Numbered from the stretch's first letter, positions 1 to 11,082 are shown. The stretch is 64,000 nt of DNA from Paraspadella gotoi (GCA_051294375.1 CM119268.1:19598625-19662624); one strand, 5' to 3'. Program-made: numbers and translations. The notes: generated by a model from the sequence alone, not told the origin.

Positions 1-480
1 CAAGATGTATTAATAATAAAATAATTTCATCGGTTTATTAATCATTAGTAATATTAATCAATCGTCAATGTAACAATCAAATTAATAATCACTTAATTAA
101 CTATCAATCAATCATTCAATTTATACAATTAATTAATTATTCAATCATATCAAACCAATCAATCAAGGTCAATCAATTAATCGTTTTGGAGGTCGTTTGT
201 CTCGTCATATCTTCGTGTTTGCTTTTGTCTTTGGTCCAGTGACCAAAAAGACCATAAACCAACATGTTTGAGCAAAACCAATGTCGGATTCAAATTAATT
301 AATTAACTAATTAATTAATTACCGCTAATGATCAGCAGATCCCGACTCTATAATAAGCCGGAACAGGTTTGAAAACTACTAAGTTCTCTCAAATAAAATA
401 ATGGTTAAGTGATTGTTAGAGAATATGAAAATGAAAATAATTTTTAAAATTTGCTTGTTTGATAAGCGGCATGGGATCCA
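1..480 (-). repeat. R1-type tail remnant, TTAATTAA-rich
   Basis: The stretch holds runs of TTAATTAA and CAATCAAT-like sequence. At about 265-295 it has the minus-strand form of the R1 tail (TTTGAGCAAAACCAATGTCGG), and at about 330-360 a partial R1 head hairpin (CAGCAGATCCCGACTC). The order resembles the R1 tail at 57830-58045. No gene is visible. Confidence 0.5.
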
Positions 481-626
481 ATTTAATAGATTCTGATAGA
501 GCTTAAAAGTTCAGATAAAGGTTTATTAATATAACTTTTAAAATTTTTTTGTTTTATTAATGGAAAAATATAAAAAACTATAAAAATTTAGCCGATTGAT
601 TGATGATGATTGTTGTAAGGTTTTTA

Positions 627-1090
627 GTCGGATCTGCCATATCGCGATTCCGACTTTATAATTCACTTTGTCGATCGTCTGTCCACACCCCAATCTTGTC
701 GGTCATTTCACTAGATCATCTCAGAACCTCAAATTCATGATAAATTATGCAAAAAAGTTGGTGTCCGTTCGTCAGTCCGTCCCACCTTAACAAAAAACAA
801 ACCAATTACTCGTGATTGGATGGTTTTATTGGAATGAATTTTGTGTGGGATGAAAGTGTGTGATGAGTAGTATATACAAGCATTTGTCTTGAATCGTGCG
901 AGGGAAAATGAGTTTAAATGGAAAAAAACAAAGTCATATTTACTTGAATATTCTTTACTTTATATTTACTTATAAGTTATTATATTTTTTTAAAATTGGA
1001 TAGATAAATTTAATTTAAATTGGTGTTGTGGGTAAGGAAAGTATGCATGGTAGCTGGCAAATAATTTTTTGATGGAATCGTAGGATCAAA
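627..1090 (+). repeat. R1 dispersed element, 3'-truncated
   Basis: The R1 head AGTCGGATCTGC begins at 627 after a T-run. It is followed by TATAATTCACTTTGTCG, a short degenerate GTCC array (about 765-785) and one internal unit ending in GAGTTTAAATGGAAAAAA. The tail is missing. See 55289-56437 for the reference copy. Confidence 0.7.
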
Positions 1091-1794
1091 CTCTTTTCTA
1101 TTCTTTTCCTGTACTGAAAGATTTTTTGACCTGCCGTCTCCAGTCATTTTTCCCTGTCATTTAGTTGTCTCGCTGTGCGATACTTGGCGTTCGTGAAGTA
1201 AACAGCTGTCTGTTGCTTAGAAACGTTGCGTATGTGTTTAGGAAAATTCAGTACTGTATTGGAACGCCAGGGATCGCCCACTGCTCACAGAAGAACAATC
1301 GATTTTCTACCACTTCCCCGGCGATGACGCTCACTAGTATGAGATTTATAAATGTTGTGGGAATTAATCTTTGAAAAATTTTGATTAAAATAAAATTAAA
1401 ATTGTTTAAAGGTTTTTAAATACACATCAAATTGGCATACATCATTCAAGTACGTTATCAACTCGGCGTTTGGAGAATATATTTTCAGCTGAGGCTAACT
1501 AATGACAGAACTAATTAAGACCCAGTTCTTTCACTTAATAGTAGCTTTCTTTTAGCCTTTCTTTTAGCCAAAAAACGCTTGTCACTTGTCATTCAATCAT
1601 AATCGTTTATCTTGGAAAAGATTGGCTGTATGGAACCGTAGTTTTTTATGGAATCCAAGGTATTTTCTACTTGAAATTTATATACTGAAGAGAAGTTAAG
1701 AAACTGACTACTGAACGTCACTAGCAAGTTTTTTTTTGCAATATCCAAACTGAATAAATGATAGAAAGAATTGACTACCATGCTCTGAACATTA
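1091..1794. other. Low-copy stretch, no recognised gene
   Basis: The stretch is moderately AT-rich. A 69-codon open frame at 1165-1374 (+) lies in a slightly GC-richer patch but resembles no family I know and has no supporting features. Nothing else is seen. Confidence 0.4.
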
Positions 1795-2520
1795 ATATTT
1801 TTTTATTCAGATTTGGCAAAAAATGGTCGTGGCAAGCAGTGCAAAAAGATTGGTCCCCTATAAAGTAAAAACCAGGCTGGAGTTGTTGTTGAAATGTGAT
1901 GGATTGCATTGTCTTTCATTTCAACAAAATCTTTATTTTTTTTTTGGAGTTAGTTTGTTTATTTGGTTCTGATAATAATCCAGAGGTAAATAAAAATGAT
2001 AACTTCTCATGAAAGGATTACCCAGAGCATTATAGCTTTTATGATACTTTACAAATATAAAAAGAATATTCTGGAGCATCACAGCCGTTAACGTATTTTT
2101 AATGCCGCTATTTTTTTTGACCATATGAATTTAAGATTCATCCCTGAATCATCCTAATGCGAGCTGATGCAATAAACTATTTAATGAGTGACTGAGAAAA
2201 GGCAGGGATTTTTAATAGTAACGGTTTAACTAAAAGTAATAAAAAAAGAACCGGAAATTATTATAAAATTGAAAAGTGTGACATTAAAAAGATTAAAAAG
2301 AAGGAAGCATTTTTTTGGGACAAACTCATTTTCTATTCGCATGGCATCTCATGTATTGTCGTACATAAAATGAGACACAGCTCATATGAAGTCACAAAAG
2401 CACCAAAGATTCTCGATATGTAAGTTTTATTTTTCGATTCTTACATTAAAATGCGAAAAATAGCTGGAAAAGTTGACCGCGACAATTTTTCCCATCATGG
2501 TAATCTGCGATATAAGCGTC
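1795..2520 (+). repeat. Diverged copy of repeat E (Penelope-associated)
   Basis: This stretch is colinear with 6630-7220 and, inverted, with 5110-5740. Shared landmarks include the AAATCTTTATTTTTTTT run, TAAATAAAAATGATAACTT, AAGATTCATCCCTGAATC and GGAAGCATTTTTTTGG. It is clearly diverged from the other two, so it is an independent old copy rather than an assembly duplicate. No intact ORF. Confidence 0.65.
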
Positions 2521-3729
2521 TCCGCAACAAGGATTCAATAATGAATGATGATGCAGATACTGGCTTTACTGCTGCAACTAGAATACGATAAAAAACCTAT
2601 TTATTTAGTATTAGAAAAAGATATAGACGGCATATCTTTGTTCGTGCCAAGTGACATCATTAAATTATTACTATATCAGGTTTTATTAAGGGTTGAAAAC
2701 GACCATTTTTCGTCATTTTTCAAGATCTAGGTGCATTAATGTAAAAATGGCTTAACTTTTAGAAAAATAAATTATATCGTGAATCGCTAATCAGGCTACA
2801 TAATGCCAATAAAATATAATTTAATTTTATTATTTATAATAAAGTACTTTTTCAGGAGCAATATTTAAAAATTATTTTTTTTTTAGCATCAGTTATATTA
2901 AAAAACCTAAAATCGATTTTATTTTAAATGTTCATGAAGTTTACTATCTAGTATTATATGTTTTAAAAAATAATCAATGAATTAAAAACAATTACGGATA
3001 TAATTCGTTAAAATTCACTACTTTATGCAAATTAAACTATTATCCAAAGGATTGTTTTGATATGTTATCAGCATATAGAGCAACCATAAGGGTCTTATAT
3101 GTATAAATAAGTCAATCTATGCTGTAATTTAAGCATGAGACACATTTAAAATTTTCGTGTTCAAAAAAGAGCCTTCTGCCAAAATTTTTTAGAAGTACTC
3201 CAAAACCTTATGGGCAACAAAACCAAACTGTGCTCCATCTTTTACGGTATTTTAAGCTCATTTTAAGTCATGATTGCAAAGAGTTATTCAGACCCCTGAA
3301 ACTTGTGTAGGCTTTTCAAGACGCCCGCCTATACAGTCGCAAAGATAGGCCGACAAAAAACAGACGGATTTTCAAGATAGGCGGATAAACAGAAAGACAG
3401 ACAGACACAATGACAGAGAGACTAACATACGGACTCCAATCTTCCATTCTTCACCAAAAACAGTTTTTAGTCTGAAAAGTCAAATTTAGGTCCTTGAACT
3501 CTTTTCGCCCGAGAGGCCGACACCAAGGTCACGGAAGGGGTCATTCGAGGAGGTCATCCCGAGGTCACTTTGGAGTCAGAGAGAGAGGGTCGGTAAGGAG
3601 GTCATCTCGCCGAGGTCACTCGCTTTGGTCGCCTCGATTTCCCCGGTCGAATCCTTTCTTGAGGTTCAGATCCTGGGGTTCAGGTCTTGGTTTCAATACT
3701 CAGGCTATGAATATGATCCGACAGATTAG
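2521..3729. other. AT-rich stretch, no recognised gene
   Basis: No coding signal that I trust. At 3515-3630 there are short direct repeats of a GAGGTCAYYYCG-like motif, which make an Arg/Gly-rich open frame (3494-3820, +). The periodicity explains that frame better than a gene does. A GACAGACAGAC-like stretch occurs near 3390-3410. Confidence 0.4.
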
Positions 3730-4115
3730 GCTCATTTTCATTCTTGGACGTTTCCATCGAAACTTGATTTCAGGCTCAATCACATTTTTTTCCTACCACA
3801 TAACAAAATTTATATTCTAAACCATCCATCTAATTATAACTAAAAATCAGAAGAAAAAAAACAGCTAATGTATACTTATTTTCTCCACTTTAACTCATTT
3901 CCAAGTGAACGATTGCATGAAACTTGATTTCCTGCTCAATCACACACTTTTCTACCCATACAGTCCATCGACCCATACAATTCATCTAGTAAATGGCGTT
4001 CAAAGCAACGGGGGATAAACGGACGGACAGACGAACGGAACGAACAGACGGACGTGACTTACCAACAAGATTTAGGGTGGACCGACAGACCGACAAAGTG
4101 GATTATAGACAAAAA
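3730..4115 (-). repeat. R1 fragment, reverse orientation
   Basis: Minus-strand R1 internal units (CATCGAAACTTGATTTC, AATCACACACTTTTCTACCC) are followed by a GGAC/GAAC array (4018-4060) and the head-proximal block GGACCGACAGACCGACAAAG. The terminal hairpin itself is missing. Confidence 0.65.
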
Positions 4116-4368
4116 ATGAAAATGCCAATCTTTGTGATTGTATGACCGGAAAGGACGCGTGCATATTAAAAATATGGGAAATGAGAATGAGTTGTGAGGG
4201 AAAAAAAAGAATTATTAAATTAATTTAATTATTTAAATTATATTAAATAAAGAAGGTAAGTTTCAGGTGAAGAGCTTTGAGATAAGAGAAACGTGACAAG
4301 GAGGGCAGAGGTTTCGCGTTTACCCTCTTGATTAGGAAATGGGCTTTGGCTGCATCCATTCATCTCTG

Positions 4369-4370
<2 letters not shown>

Positions 4371-4443
<73 letters not shown>

Positions 4444-4598
4444 GCTCACATTGGTTTGATGGACACTTTTTGATGTGTGTCGGGTGAGAGAAAAAAGAAT
4501 AGATATGTGAGAGAAAAAGAAGAAATGGTGCGGCGGGTTTTAAAATCGTCACCAGTACAACTATTTATCTCTCTACGCTCTCTTCTCTCTCTTTCTCA

Positions 4599-4652
<54 letters not shown>
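4371..4652. repeat. Two (CT)n microsatellite arrays
   Basis: Nearly pure CT dinucleotide arrays lie at about 4371-4440 and 4592-4652, separated by about 150 bp of low-copy sequence. Open frames on both strands here (Arg-Glu or Ser-Leu repeats) are by-products of the array. Confidence 0.9.
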
Positions 4653-4654
4653 TC

Positions 4655-5897
4655 CCTCTGATGCTGTTTCTTTTTTCCTTTTAGAAAGTGTTACGTTAAT
4701 GTAATTATGATGATAATCTTAATGTTTAGTGTGGAATTCCTTTATAACATATTCTTATGCCTCATTTCAATAATTCTGTTAGCCATAAGCCTCCATGTAT
4801 ATCAGAGCTCGTTTATTGACATAATTGACATCGGACATAGATAGACACTTGGTATCATTGGTAACAATAGGAGATTGACATAGTGAGTAGAAAGATGGAG
4901 AGGCTTAACTGTAAGACAAAATACTTTAACCATTTACTTTAACCATTTACAGAATATAACATGTTCAATAACAATACCTGGCTTATAGAATCCAAAGAGA
5001 TAAAATTCCATCTTTAAATAAGGATAAAATATTGAAATTTTTACAAGAGGTTTTTCTAGGCGTGAGACTGAAATGTTACTGACTAAAAAAACATTGTGAG
5101 AGTCAAGACTTGGCAGTTTATTCTATTATTCAGTCACGGAGACTGCTACGAAATCTACTTTCCAGTTATTTTTTGGCATTTTAATATAAGAATCAAAAAT
5201 AAAATTTACAATATAAAAAAAACTTTGGCTTTAGTGATTCATTTAAGCTGTGTCTCTTTTATGTATGACAAAAAATATAAGAGTTCCATGTAAGAAAATG
5301 CATTGTCCAAAAAATGCTTCCTTCATTTTTATCTTTTTATATCTACACTTTTTATTTATACTTATTTCCTGTTCTTTTTTTATTACTTTTTTGAGTTTAA
5401 CCAATACTATTAAAAATACCTACCGTTGCTTAGTCTCATGTCAATGGTTATTGCATTATCTCCATTAGATAGATTTAGAATGAATCTTAATTCATATGTC
5501 AAAAAAGCAAAGTTATCATTTTATTTATCTTTAGATGTATTATTAAAATCAAGTATCAAACAACTCCAAAAATAAAAAAATAAAAAATTTTACTGGAGTG
5601 AAAGACAATGAATTATTACATTACTGCAGCAACCACTCAAGCCTGGTTTACTTTATAGAGGATCAATCTTTTTCACTGCTTGCTAAGGACCATTTTTACC
5701 CCAATCTGATAAAAAATATCATGTCAGAAGATTATGTATATACTCTTTTTCGTTGTTTTGAAGTATTAGGAGAAAAACAGTTTTGGTTTGACAAAGATTT
5801 TTTTTTTGACATAATTAGCCAGACATGTTTCGGCTCATTCAGTTAGAGCCTTCATCAGTGCTTTGACAATCAATATTGAAGTCTCTGTTGAAGTAAG
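4655..5897 (-). repeat. Left arm of large inverted duplication (repeat E plus Penelope terminus)
   Basis: The arm is the reverse complement of 6443-7690 over its whole length, with scattered one-base indels. Landmarks: CCCTCTGATGCTG at its left end pairs with CAGCATCAGAGGG near 7679-7690, and CTCTGTTGAAGTAAG at its right end pairs with the sequence immediately after the gap at 6443. It contains repeat E and, at 5810-5870, a hammerhead-like motif. The palindrome straddles a 25-N gap, so an assembly or palindromic-read origin is likely. The 82-codon frame at 5598-5846 is not recognised. Confidence 0.85.
5810..5870 (-). ncRNA. Hammerhead-ribozyme-like motif of a Penelope-like element
   Basis: Read on the minus strand, the core is CTGATGA (5858-5852), one extra A, a 5-bp stem GGCTC/GAGCC with a 9-nt loop, then GAAACATGTC (5831-5822). 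These match the conserved hammerhead strings CUGANGA and GAAA and a cleavage-site GUC. ACATGT can act as a very short or dimeric stem III. Penelope-like elements are known to carry hammerheads in their terminal repeats, and a Penelope GIY-YIG ORF lies 2 kb away. Caveats: an extra A between A9 and stem II, and a weak, bulged stem I. Confidence 0.55.
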
Positions 5898-5902
5898 TTT
5901 TT

Positions 5903-5945
<43 letters not shown>

Positions 5946-6417
5946 TGAGGAGAGGGGAGGGGGGGGGTAGCAGCGTTTCCAACAAAGAATAAGGTAAGGG
6001 ACAGTGGTCAGATGTGAGGACAGCCTAAGGTGAGGAGAAGGAAGAAGTAAGTTTTTGAAAAATGAAAAGAGAGTTGGAGAGAGAGAGAGAGCAAAGCAAA
6101 AAATTAAACAATACCTTTAGCAATGTACAACAGAGATAAAGTGCAATAAATAAACCTAAAAATAAACTGAAATTAAATGTTAACAACAGAAAATAAATAA
6201 GTTAGTGAAATAGAGTGAAATTTGAAATAGAAAAGTAAGTGGTGAGGGATAGATAAGTGAAGAAAAGTGAAAGTAAGTAAAAGAAAGAGCTTAAAAACGA
6301 GGGCAGTGGCCACCTAGGGGCTGCCCTAGTAACTGCTGATGCAAGTTCAACCTCCGCCCCCCAGGAGGACGAACGATACCTTGCTGCTGAAGGACCGACC
6401 GCGCCCACCACAGCGCA
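5898..6417 (-). repeat. Penelope-like element arm, ends at gap
   Basis: 5880-6300 is the reverse complement of 9030-9430, and 6070-6417 is a direct copy of 7695-8062 with several indels. The last 100 bp correspond to the start of the GIY-YIG frame but are frame-disrupted, as expected of an unpolished read end. It includes (GA)n at 5905-5942. Confidence 0.75.
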
Positions 6418-6442
6418 NNNNNNNNNNNNNNNNNNNNNNNNN
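6418..6442. other. Assembly gap (25 N)
   Basis: A run of 25 Ns. It sits inside the inverted duplication 4655-5897 / 6443-7690. Confidence 1.
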
Positions 6443-7689
6443 CTTACTTCAACAGAGACTTCAATATTGATTGTCAAAGCACTGATGAAGGCTCTAACTG
6501 AATGAGCCGAAACATGTCTGGCTAATTATGTCAAAAAAAAAATCTTTGTCAAACCAAAAACTGTTTTTCTCCTAATACTTCAAAACAACGAAAAAGAGTA
6601 TATACATAATCTCTGACATGATATTTTTATCAGATTTGGGGTAAAAATGGTCCTTAGCAAGCAGTGAAAAAAGATTGATCCTCTATAAAGTAAACCAGGC
6701 GTTGAGTGGTTGCTGCGTAATGTAATAATTCATTGTCTTTCACTCCAGTAAAATTTTTATTTTTTTATTTTTGGAGTTGTTTGATACTTGATTTTAATAA
6801 TACATCTAAGATAAATAAAAATGATAACTTTGCTTTTTTGACATATGAATTAAGATTCATTCCTAAATCTATCCTAATGGAGATAATGCAATAACCATTT
6901 GACATGAGACTAAGAAACGGTAGGTATTTTTAATAGTATTGGTTAAACTCAAAAAGTAATAAAAAAGAACGGAAATAAGTATAAATAAAAAGTGTAGATA
7001 TAAAAAAGATAAAAATGAAGGAAGCATTTTTTTGGACAATGCATTTTCTTTTACATGGAACTCTTATTATTTTTTTGTCATACATAAAAGAGACACAGCT
7101 TTAAATGAATCACTAAAGGCCAAAGTTTTTTTTATGTTGAATTTTATTTTTTTGATTCTTATATTAAAATGCCAAAAAATAACTGGAAAGTAGATTTCGT
7201 AGCAGTCTCCGTGACTGAATAAATAGAATAACTGCCAAGTCTTGACTCTCACAATGTTTTTTTAGTCAGTAACATTTCAGTCTCACGCCTAGAAAAACTC
7301 TTGTAAAAATTATCAATATTTTATTCCTTTTAAAGATGGAATTTTATCTCTTTGGATTCTATAAGCCAGGTATTTTGTTATTTGAACATGTTATAGTTCT
7401 GTAAATGGTTAAAGTAAATGGTTAAAGTATTTTGTCTTACAGTTAAGCCTCTCCATCTTCTTACTTCTTACTATGTAATCTCCTATGTTACCAATGATAC
7501 CAGTGTCTATCAATGTCCGATGTCAATTATGTCAATAAACGAGCTCTGATATACATGGATGCTTATGGCTACGAATTATTGAAATGAGGCATAAATATGT
7601 TTATAGGAATTCCACACTTAACATTAAGATATATCATAAATTAACATTAACGTTAACATTTCTAAAGGAAAAAAAAACAGCATCAGAGG

Positions 7690-7690
<1 letters not shown>
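6443..7690 (+). repeat. Right arm of large inverted duplication (repeat E)
   Basis: Reverse complement of 4655-5897. It starts with CTTACTTCAACAGAG directly after the gap, carries the plus-strand hammerhead-like motif at 6470-6530 and then repeat E. It continues into (GA)n at 7693-7722 and the Penelope arm. No intact gene. Confidence 0.85.
6470..6530 (+). ncRNA. Hammerhead-ribozyme-like motif of a Penelope-like element (second arm)
   Basis: CTGATGA at 6482-6488, an extra A, stem II GGCTC (6490-6494) / GAGCC (6504-6508), then GAAACATGTC (6509-6518). A possible stem I pairs AGCA just upstream with TGGCT just downstream, with a bulged G. It is the same motif as 5810-5870 in the other palindrome arm, so the two may be one locus. 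Confidence 0.55.
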
Positions 7691-7728
<38 letters not shown>

Positions 7729-7950
7729 CAAAGCAAAATGTTCAAACAATACCATTTAGCAATGTACAACAAGAGATAAAGTGCATGAAATACCTAAACA
7801 ATAAACTGAAATTAAATGTTAACAAAAATATAATAAGTTAGTGAAATAGAGTGAAATTTGAAATAGTAAAAGTAAGTGGTGAGGGATAGATAAGTGAAGA
7901 AAGTGAAAGTTAAGTAAAAGGAAGAGGCTTTAAAAACGAGGGCAGGGCCA
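7691..7950 (+). repeat. Left inverted arm flanking the GIY-YIG ORF
   Basis: (GA)n followed by about 220 bp (GCAAAGCAAAATG... to ...AAAGTAAGTAAAAG-like sequence). This is the imperfect reverse complement of 9030-9260. Inverted or direct terminal repeats around a GIY-YIG gene are typical of Penelope-like elements. Confidence 0.7.
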
Positions 7951-8754
7951 CCTAGGGGCTGCCCTAGAACTGCTGATGCACAGTTCAACCTGCCGTCCCC
8001 CCAGGAGGACGAACGAATACGCTTGCTGCTGAAGGACGACCGGCGCCCCACCAAAGCGCAAGTGGGAGATAAGAGAAGCGTCCTCAGGAACGTGGGTCAT
8101 GGTCTGCGCCTCCGCTACCCCAGGGGAATCACTGAGGCACTGGCTGCGGGTGCTGGGCAAGCAGGGATTTCCCGTGGCAGTGACGACCCGCGCTCCTTAC
8201 GTGAGCAATTGGTGAAACCGAAAGACAAAATCCCCAGACCGAAAACATCAGGAGCCGTCTACTGGCGGCCTGTGCAGGGAAGGGCAACCAAACCCTGCAC
8301 AGCAGCATACGTGGGGCGAGACATGGAAGGAAAGTCTCTGACAGATCGGTTCAAGCAGCACACAAAGCTATATCGGGACCCACGTGGTCATTACTTATTG
8401 GCCATTGCCGAGCACACGGCAAATTCTGGCCATCTGTTCAGAGAAACTGACTGTCTTGTGCTGTCCCATGACCAGAACTGGTTTTCCAGAGGTATTAGAG
8501 AGGCAATCTACATCAAAGCTCTCGAACCCTCTCTGAACCGTGATGGAGGACGATTCGATCTCCCTCCAAGCTATGATTCACTTATCCAAATGGTGGTGGA
8601 ACGCCCAGAGCCACCCCAACCGCACAATGATTCCCCTGTCCCCACTCAACGGGTCAGGCGGAGGCCTCTCAGCAGGCAATGGACGTTCGATACCTTTCTC
8701 AAGCCTGTAGCAACTTGGCGCGACTCTCCTCGCGCCGAGCGTCGCCCAAAATGA
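7918..8754 (+). CDS. GIY-YIG endonuclease domain of a Penelope-like retroelement (5'-truncated)
   Basis: The frame is open from just after a TAA at 7915 to the TGA at 8752-8754 and has no good ATG start, as expected for the 3' part of a longer reverse transcriptase-endonuclease polyprotein. Counting from codon 8023, a linker LVKPKDK (63-69) precedes the nuclease fold: AVY (78-80, the GIY strand), AYVG (95-98, the YIG strand), Arg109 and His113 in DRFKQH, Glu160 in REAIYI, and Asn172 in PSLNRDGG. All expected catalytic positions are present. The PSLNRDGG ending is typical of animal Penelope-like endonucleases, which nick target DNA for priming. No reverse transcriptase is found upstream: either the copy is truncated or the region was lost at the gap. 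GC content is well above that of its neighbours. Confidence 0.85.
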   Translation, partial: KEEALKTRAGPPRGCPRTADAQFNLPSPQEDERIRLLLKDDRRPTKAQVGDKRSVLRNVGHGLRLRYPRGITEALAAGAGQAGISRGSDDPRSLREQLVKPKDKIPRPKTSGAVYWRPVQGRATKPCTAAYVGRDMEGKSLTDRFKQHTKLYRDPRGHYLLAIAEHTANSGHLFRETDCLVLSHDQNWFSRGIREAIYIKALEPSLNRDGGRFDLPPSYDSLIQMVVERPEPPQPHNDSPVPTQRVRRRPLSRQWTFDTFLKPVATWRDSPRAERRPK

Positions 8755-9027
8755 CGGCTACAGGAGGAGAGAGAGGAGTCTGTATCTCCTGTAGCAAAAC
8801 AGGCCAGAACAGGCAACTGCCTGCCTCACCGTCAGGTGAGAGAAGGGCTGTCGGCAGGCTTATCAGGCCAAAGGGATATACGAGTAGCACTCGGCATTTT
8901 CCCAGGCGGATCTCTTCCGGATCCCAGCATGTCAAACTCTACAAGTATACCCTCAAAACCTATGACAGGCCAATGACCCGACCTTATCGTCAACGTCCTC
9001 CATTTGCCCGGCCGGGGGGGGGCCAGC
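8755..9027 (+). other. 3' untranslated region of the Penelope-like element
   Basis: GC-richer than the surroundings and directly downstream of the GIY-YIG stop. An overlapping frame (8679-9155) has no recognisable domain and runs into the arm sequence. It ends at a G-run near 9015 and AGCTCATTTTTGAGCT, a short palindrome at the arm junction. Confidence 0.5.
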
Positions 9028-9375
9028 TCATTTTTGAGCTCTTTCTTTTACTTACTTTCACTTTTCTTCACTTATCTATCCCTCACCACTTACTTTTCTA
9101 TTTCAAATTTCACTTTATTTCACTAACTTATTTATTTTCTGGTGTTAACATTTAATTTCAGTTTATTTTTAGGTTTATTTAATGGAATTTATCACTGTTG
9201 TACATTGCTAAATGTATTGTTTAATTTTTTGCTTTGCTCTCTCTCTCTCTCTCTCTCTCTCCCACTCTCTTTTCATTTTTCAAAAACTTACTTCTTCCCT
9301 CTCCTCACCTTCAGCTGTCCTCACATCTGACCACTGTCCCTTACCTTATTCTTTGTTGGAAACTCTCCCTCAATT

Positions 9376-9410
<35 letters not shown>

Positions 9411-9430
9411 ACTTACTTCAACAGAGACTT
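9028..9430 (-). repeat. Right inverted arm of the Penelope-like element
   Basis: Reverse complement of 5880-6300 and, for its first 230 bp, of 7695-7950. It includes two (CT)n arrays (9238-9262, 9381-9410) and ends with ACTTACTTCAACAGAGACT, the same sequence that borders the hammerhead-like motif in the other copies. Here the sequence diverges before the ribozyme motif. Confidence 0.75.
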
Positions 9431-9514
9431 TTTTTTTTATCACTGTGCGCTTCCTTACAAATTTTTGGGAAATTTTGTTGGATTCAAGATAAAAAATGAT
9501 GACTCCTGACTTTT

Positions 9515-10775
9515 GGCCGCGAATATAATTCACTTTGTCGGTCCGTCGGTCCACCCCCTGAATATTGTCGGGCACTAACTTATATCATGTCAAAACATCG
9601 AATTATGATAAATTATGCCAAAAAAAAGTATGTCCGTTTGTCCGTCCGTCCGTCCGTCCGTCCGTCCCACCTTAGCAAAAAACACCAATTACTCGTGATT
9701 GGATGGATGGATTTGAATGAAATTTTGTGTGTGGGTAGGGAAGAGTGTGATTGAGCTGGATATAAAGTTTCGATGGAATCGTCCGAGTGGAAATGAGTTT
9801 AAATGAAAAAAACCAAAAAATATAATTCACTATTTGAACAAAAATTGCTCATGAGTGGATCGGGCGATTGACCTGGAATTTTGTATGTGAGTAGGAAAGT
9901 GTGTGATTGAACAGGAAACCAAGTTTCAAATGGAATCGTTTGAGTGGAAATGAGTTTAAATGGAAAAAAACAAAAAACCTGTTTCACTAATAGATTATGA
10001 ATTTTTTTTCTTTTTAAATTAAATGTATATGCAGGAAGTATTAATAAATCAAATAATTAATTAGTTAATTAATCATTTAGTCAATTAATTAATCACTAAT
10101 TAATTAATCAGTCAATCAATCTGTCCATCCGTCCCACCTTAGCAAAAAGCCTCAATAACTCGTGATTGGCAGGTTGGATCGGAATGAAATTTTGTGTATG
10201 GGTGGGAAAATGTGTGATGAAGCTGGATATAAAGTTTCGACGGAATCGTGTGAGTGAATATGAGTTTAAATGGAAAAGACATAAGTCGCATTTACTAAAA
10301 TATTTTTACTTATTTTAACCAATAAATATACTCTAATTAATCATAATTGGATGGATAGATTGAGTTCAAATTTTGTGTGTGGGTAGGAAAATGTGTGACG
10401 AAGCTTGATATAAAGTTTCGGTACGAGTGGAAAGGAGTTTAAATGAAAAAAATATGAGTCACATTTACTTGACTCTTTTTGCTTATTTTAACCCATAATA
10501 GATTGAGATGAAATTTTGTGAGCGGGAAGGAAAGTTTGTGAAGAAGCTAGATATAAAGTTTTGATGGAATTGTGCCAGTGGAAATGAGTTTAAATGGAAA
10601 ATATGTAAGTCTTATTTACTTTATTTTAGGGACATCGATGATGATAAGCTGTATATAAATTTATAATTAATTGTTCAATATTAAAATTAATTAATTAATC
10701 GATTAATTAATTAATTAATTAATTTTCGTAGGCAGATCCGACATTGTTTGCTCAAACTTGTTGTGACTGCAATCT
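9515..10775 (+). repeat. R1 element with five internal units, head truncated
   Basis: Starts at TATAATTCACTTTGTCGG without the terminal hairpin, then GTCC array (9630-9665). Five diverged copies of the internal unit (around 9685, 9835, 10150, 10330, 10490) each end in GAGTTTAAATG. TTAATTAA runs follow, and the complete tail GGCAGATCCGACATTGTTTG closes the element near 10732-10770. Confidence 0.8.
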
Positions 10776-11082
10776 TCCTGATTAATGAAAATTTAAGATA
10801 GAGAAGCATTCTTTCTAGAACTGTTGACCTTCTGACATCAACAATAGTGACAGAAATGACAGCATTCCCAAAGGGCGCCCAAAAGCATATGCCTCCTTCT
10901 CTGAACCTTTAGGTCATGCTTTGGAAGTGTACCAATTTTCATTCGATTATTTTTTTATTGACCCATCCAAACGATTTTTTAAAGTTGGTTTCGAAAGAGC
11001 TGGACCACCCTGTACTTATGGAATTGGAGATAAGTAATACTTTTCTTTCTTAACTAAAAGAATTGTTTACTTCTCGAATCGA
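10776..11082. other. Low-copy stretch, no recognised gene
   Basis: No family features and no long open frame. It ends where the large duplicated segment begins. Confidence 0.4.

Noticed and set aside
3494-3820. Arg/Gly-rich 108-residue frame resembling an RGG protein
   Set aside because: Explained by short GAGGTCA-type repeats. No homologous domain and no splice or promoter context.
5598-5846. 82-residue frame as a gene
   Set aside because: Lies entirely in repeat E and the Penelope terminus. The other copies of the repeat do not preserve the frame.
7918-8754. Bacterial or phage GIY-YIG homing endonuclease
   Set aside because: The KPKDK linker and PSLNRDGG ending are typical of animal Penelope-like elements, and the inverted arms and ribozyme-like motif agree.
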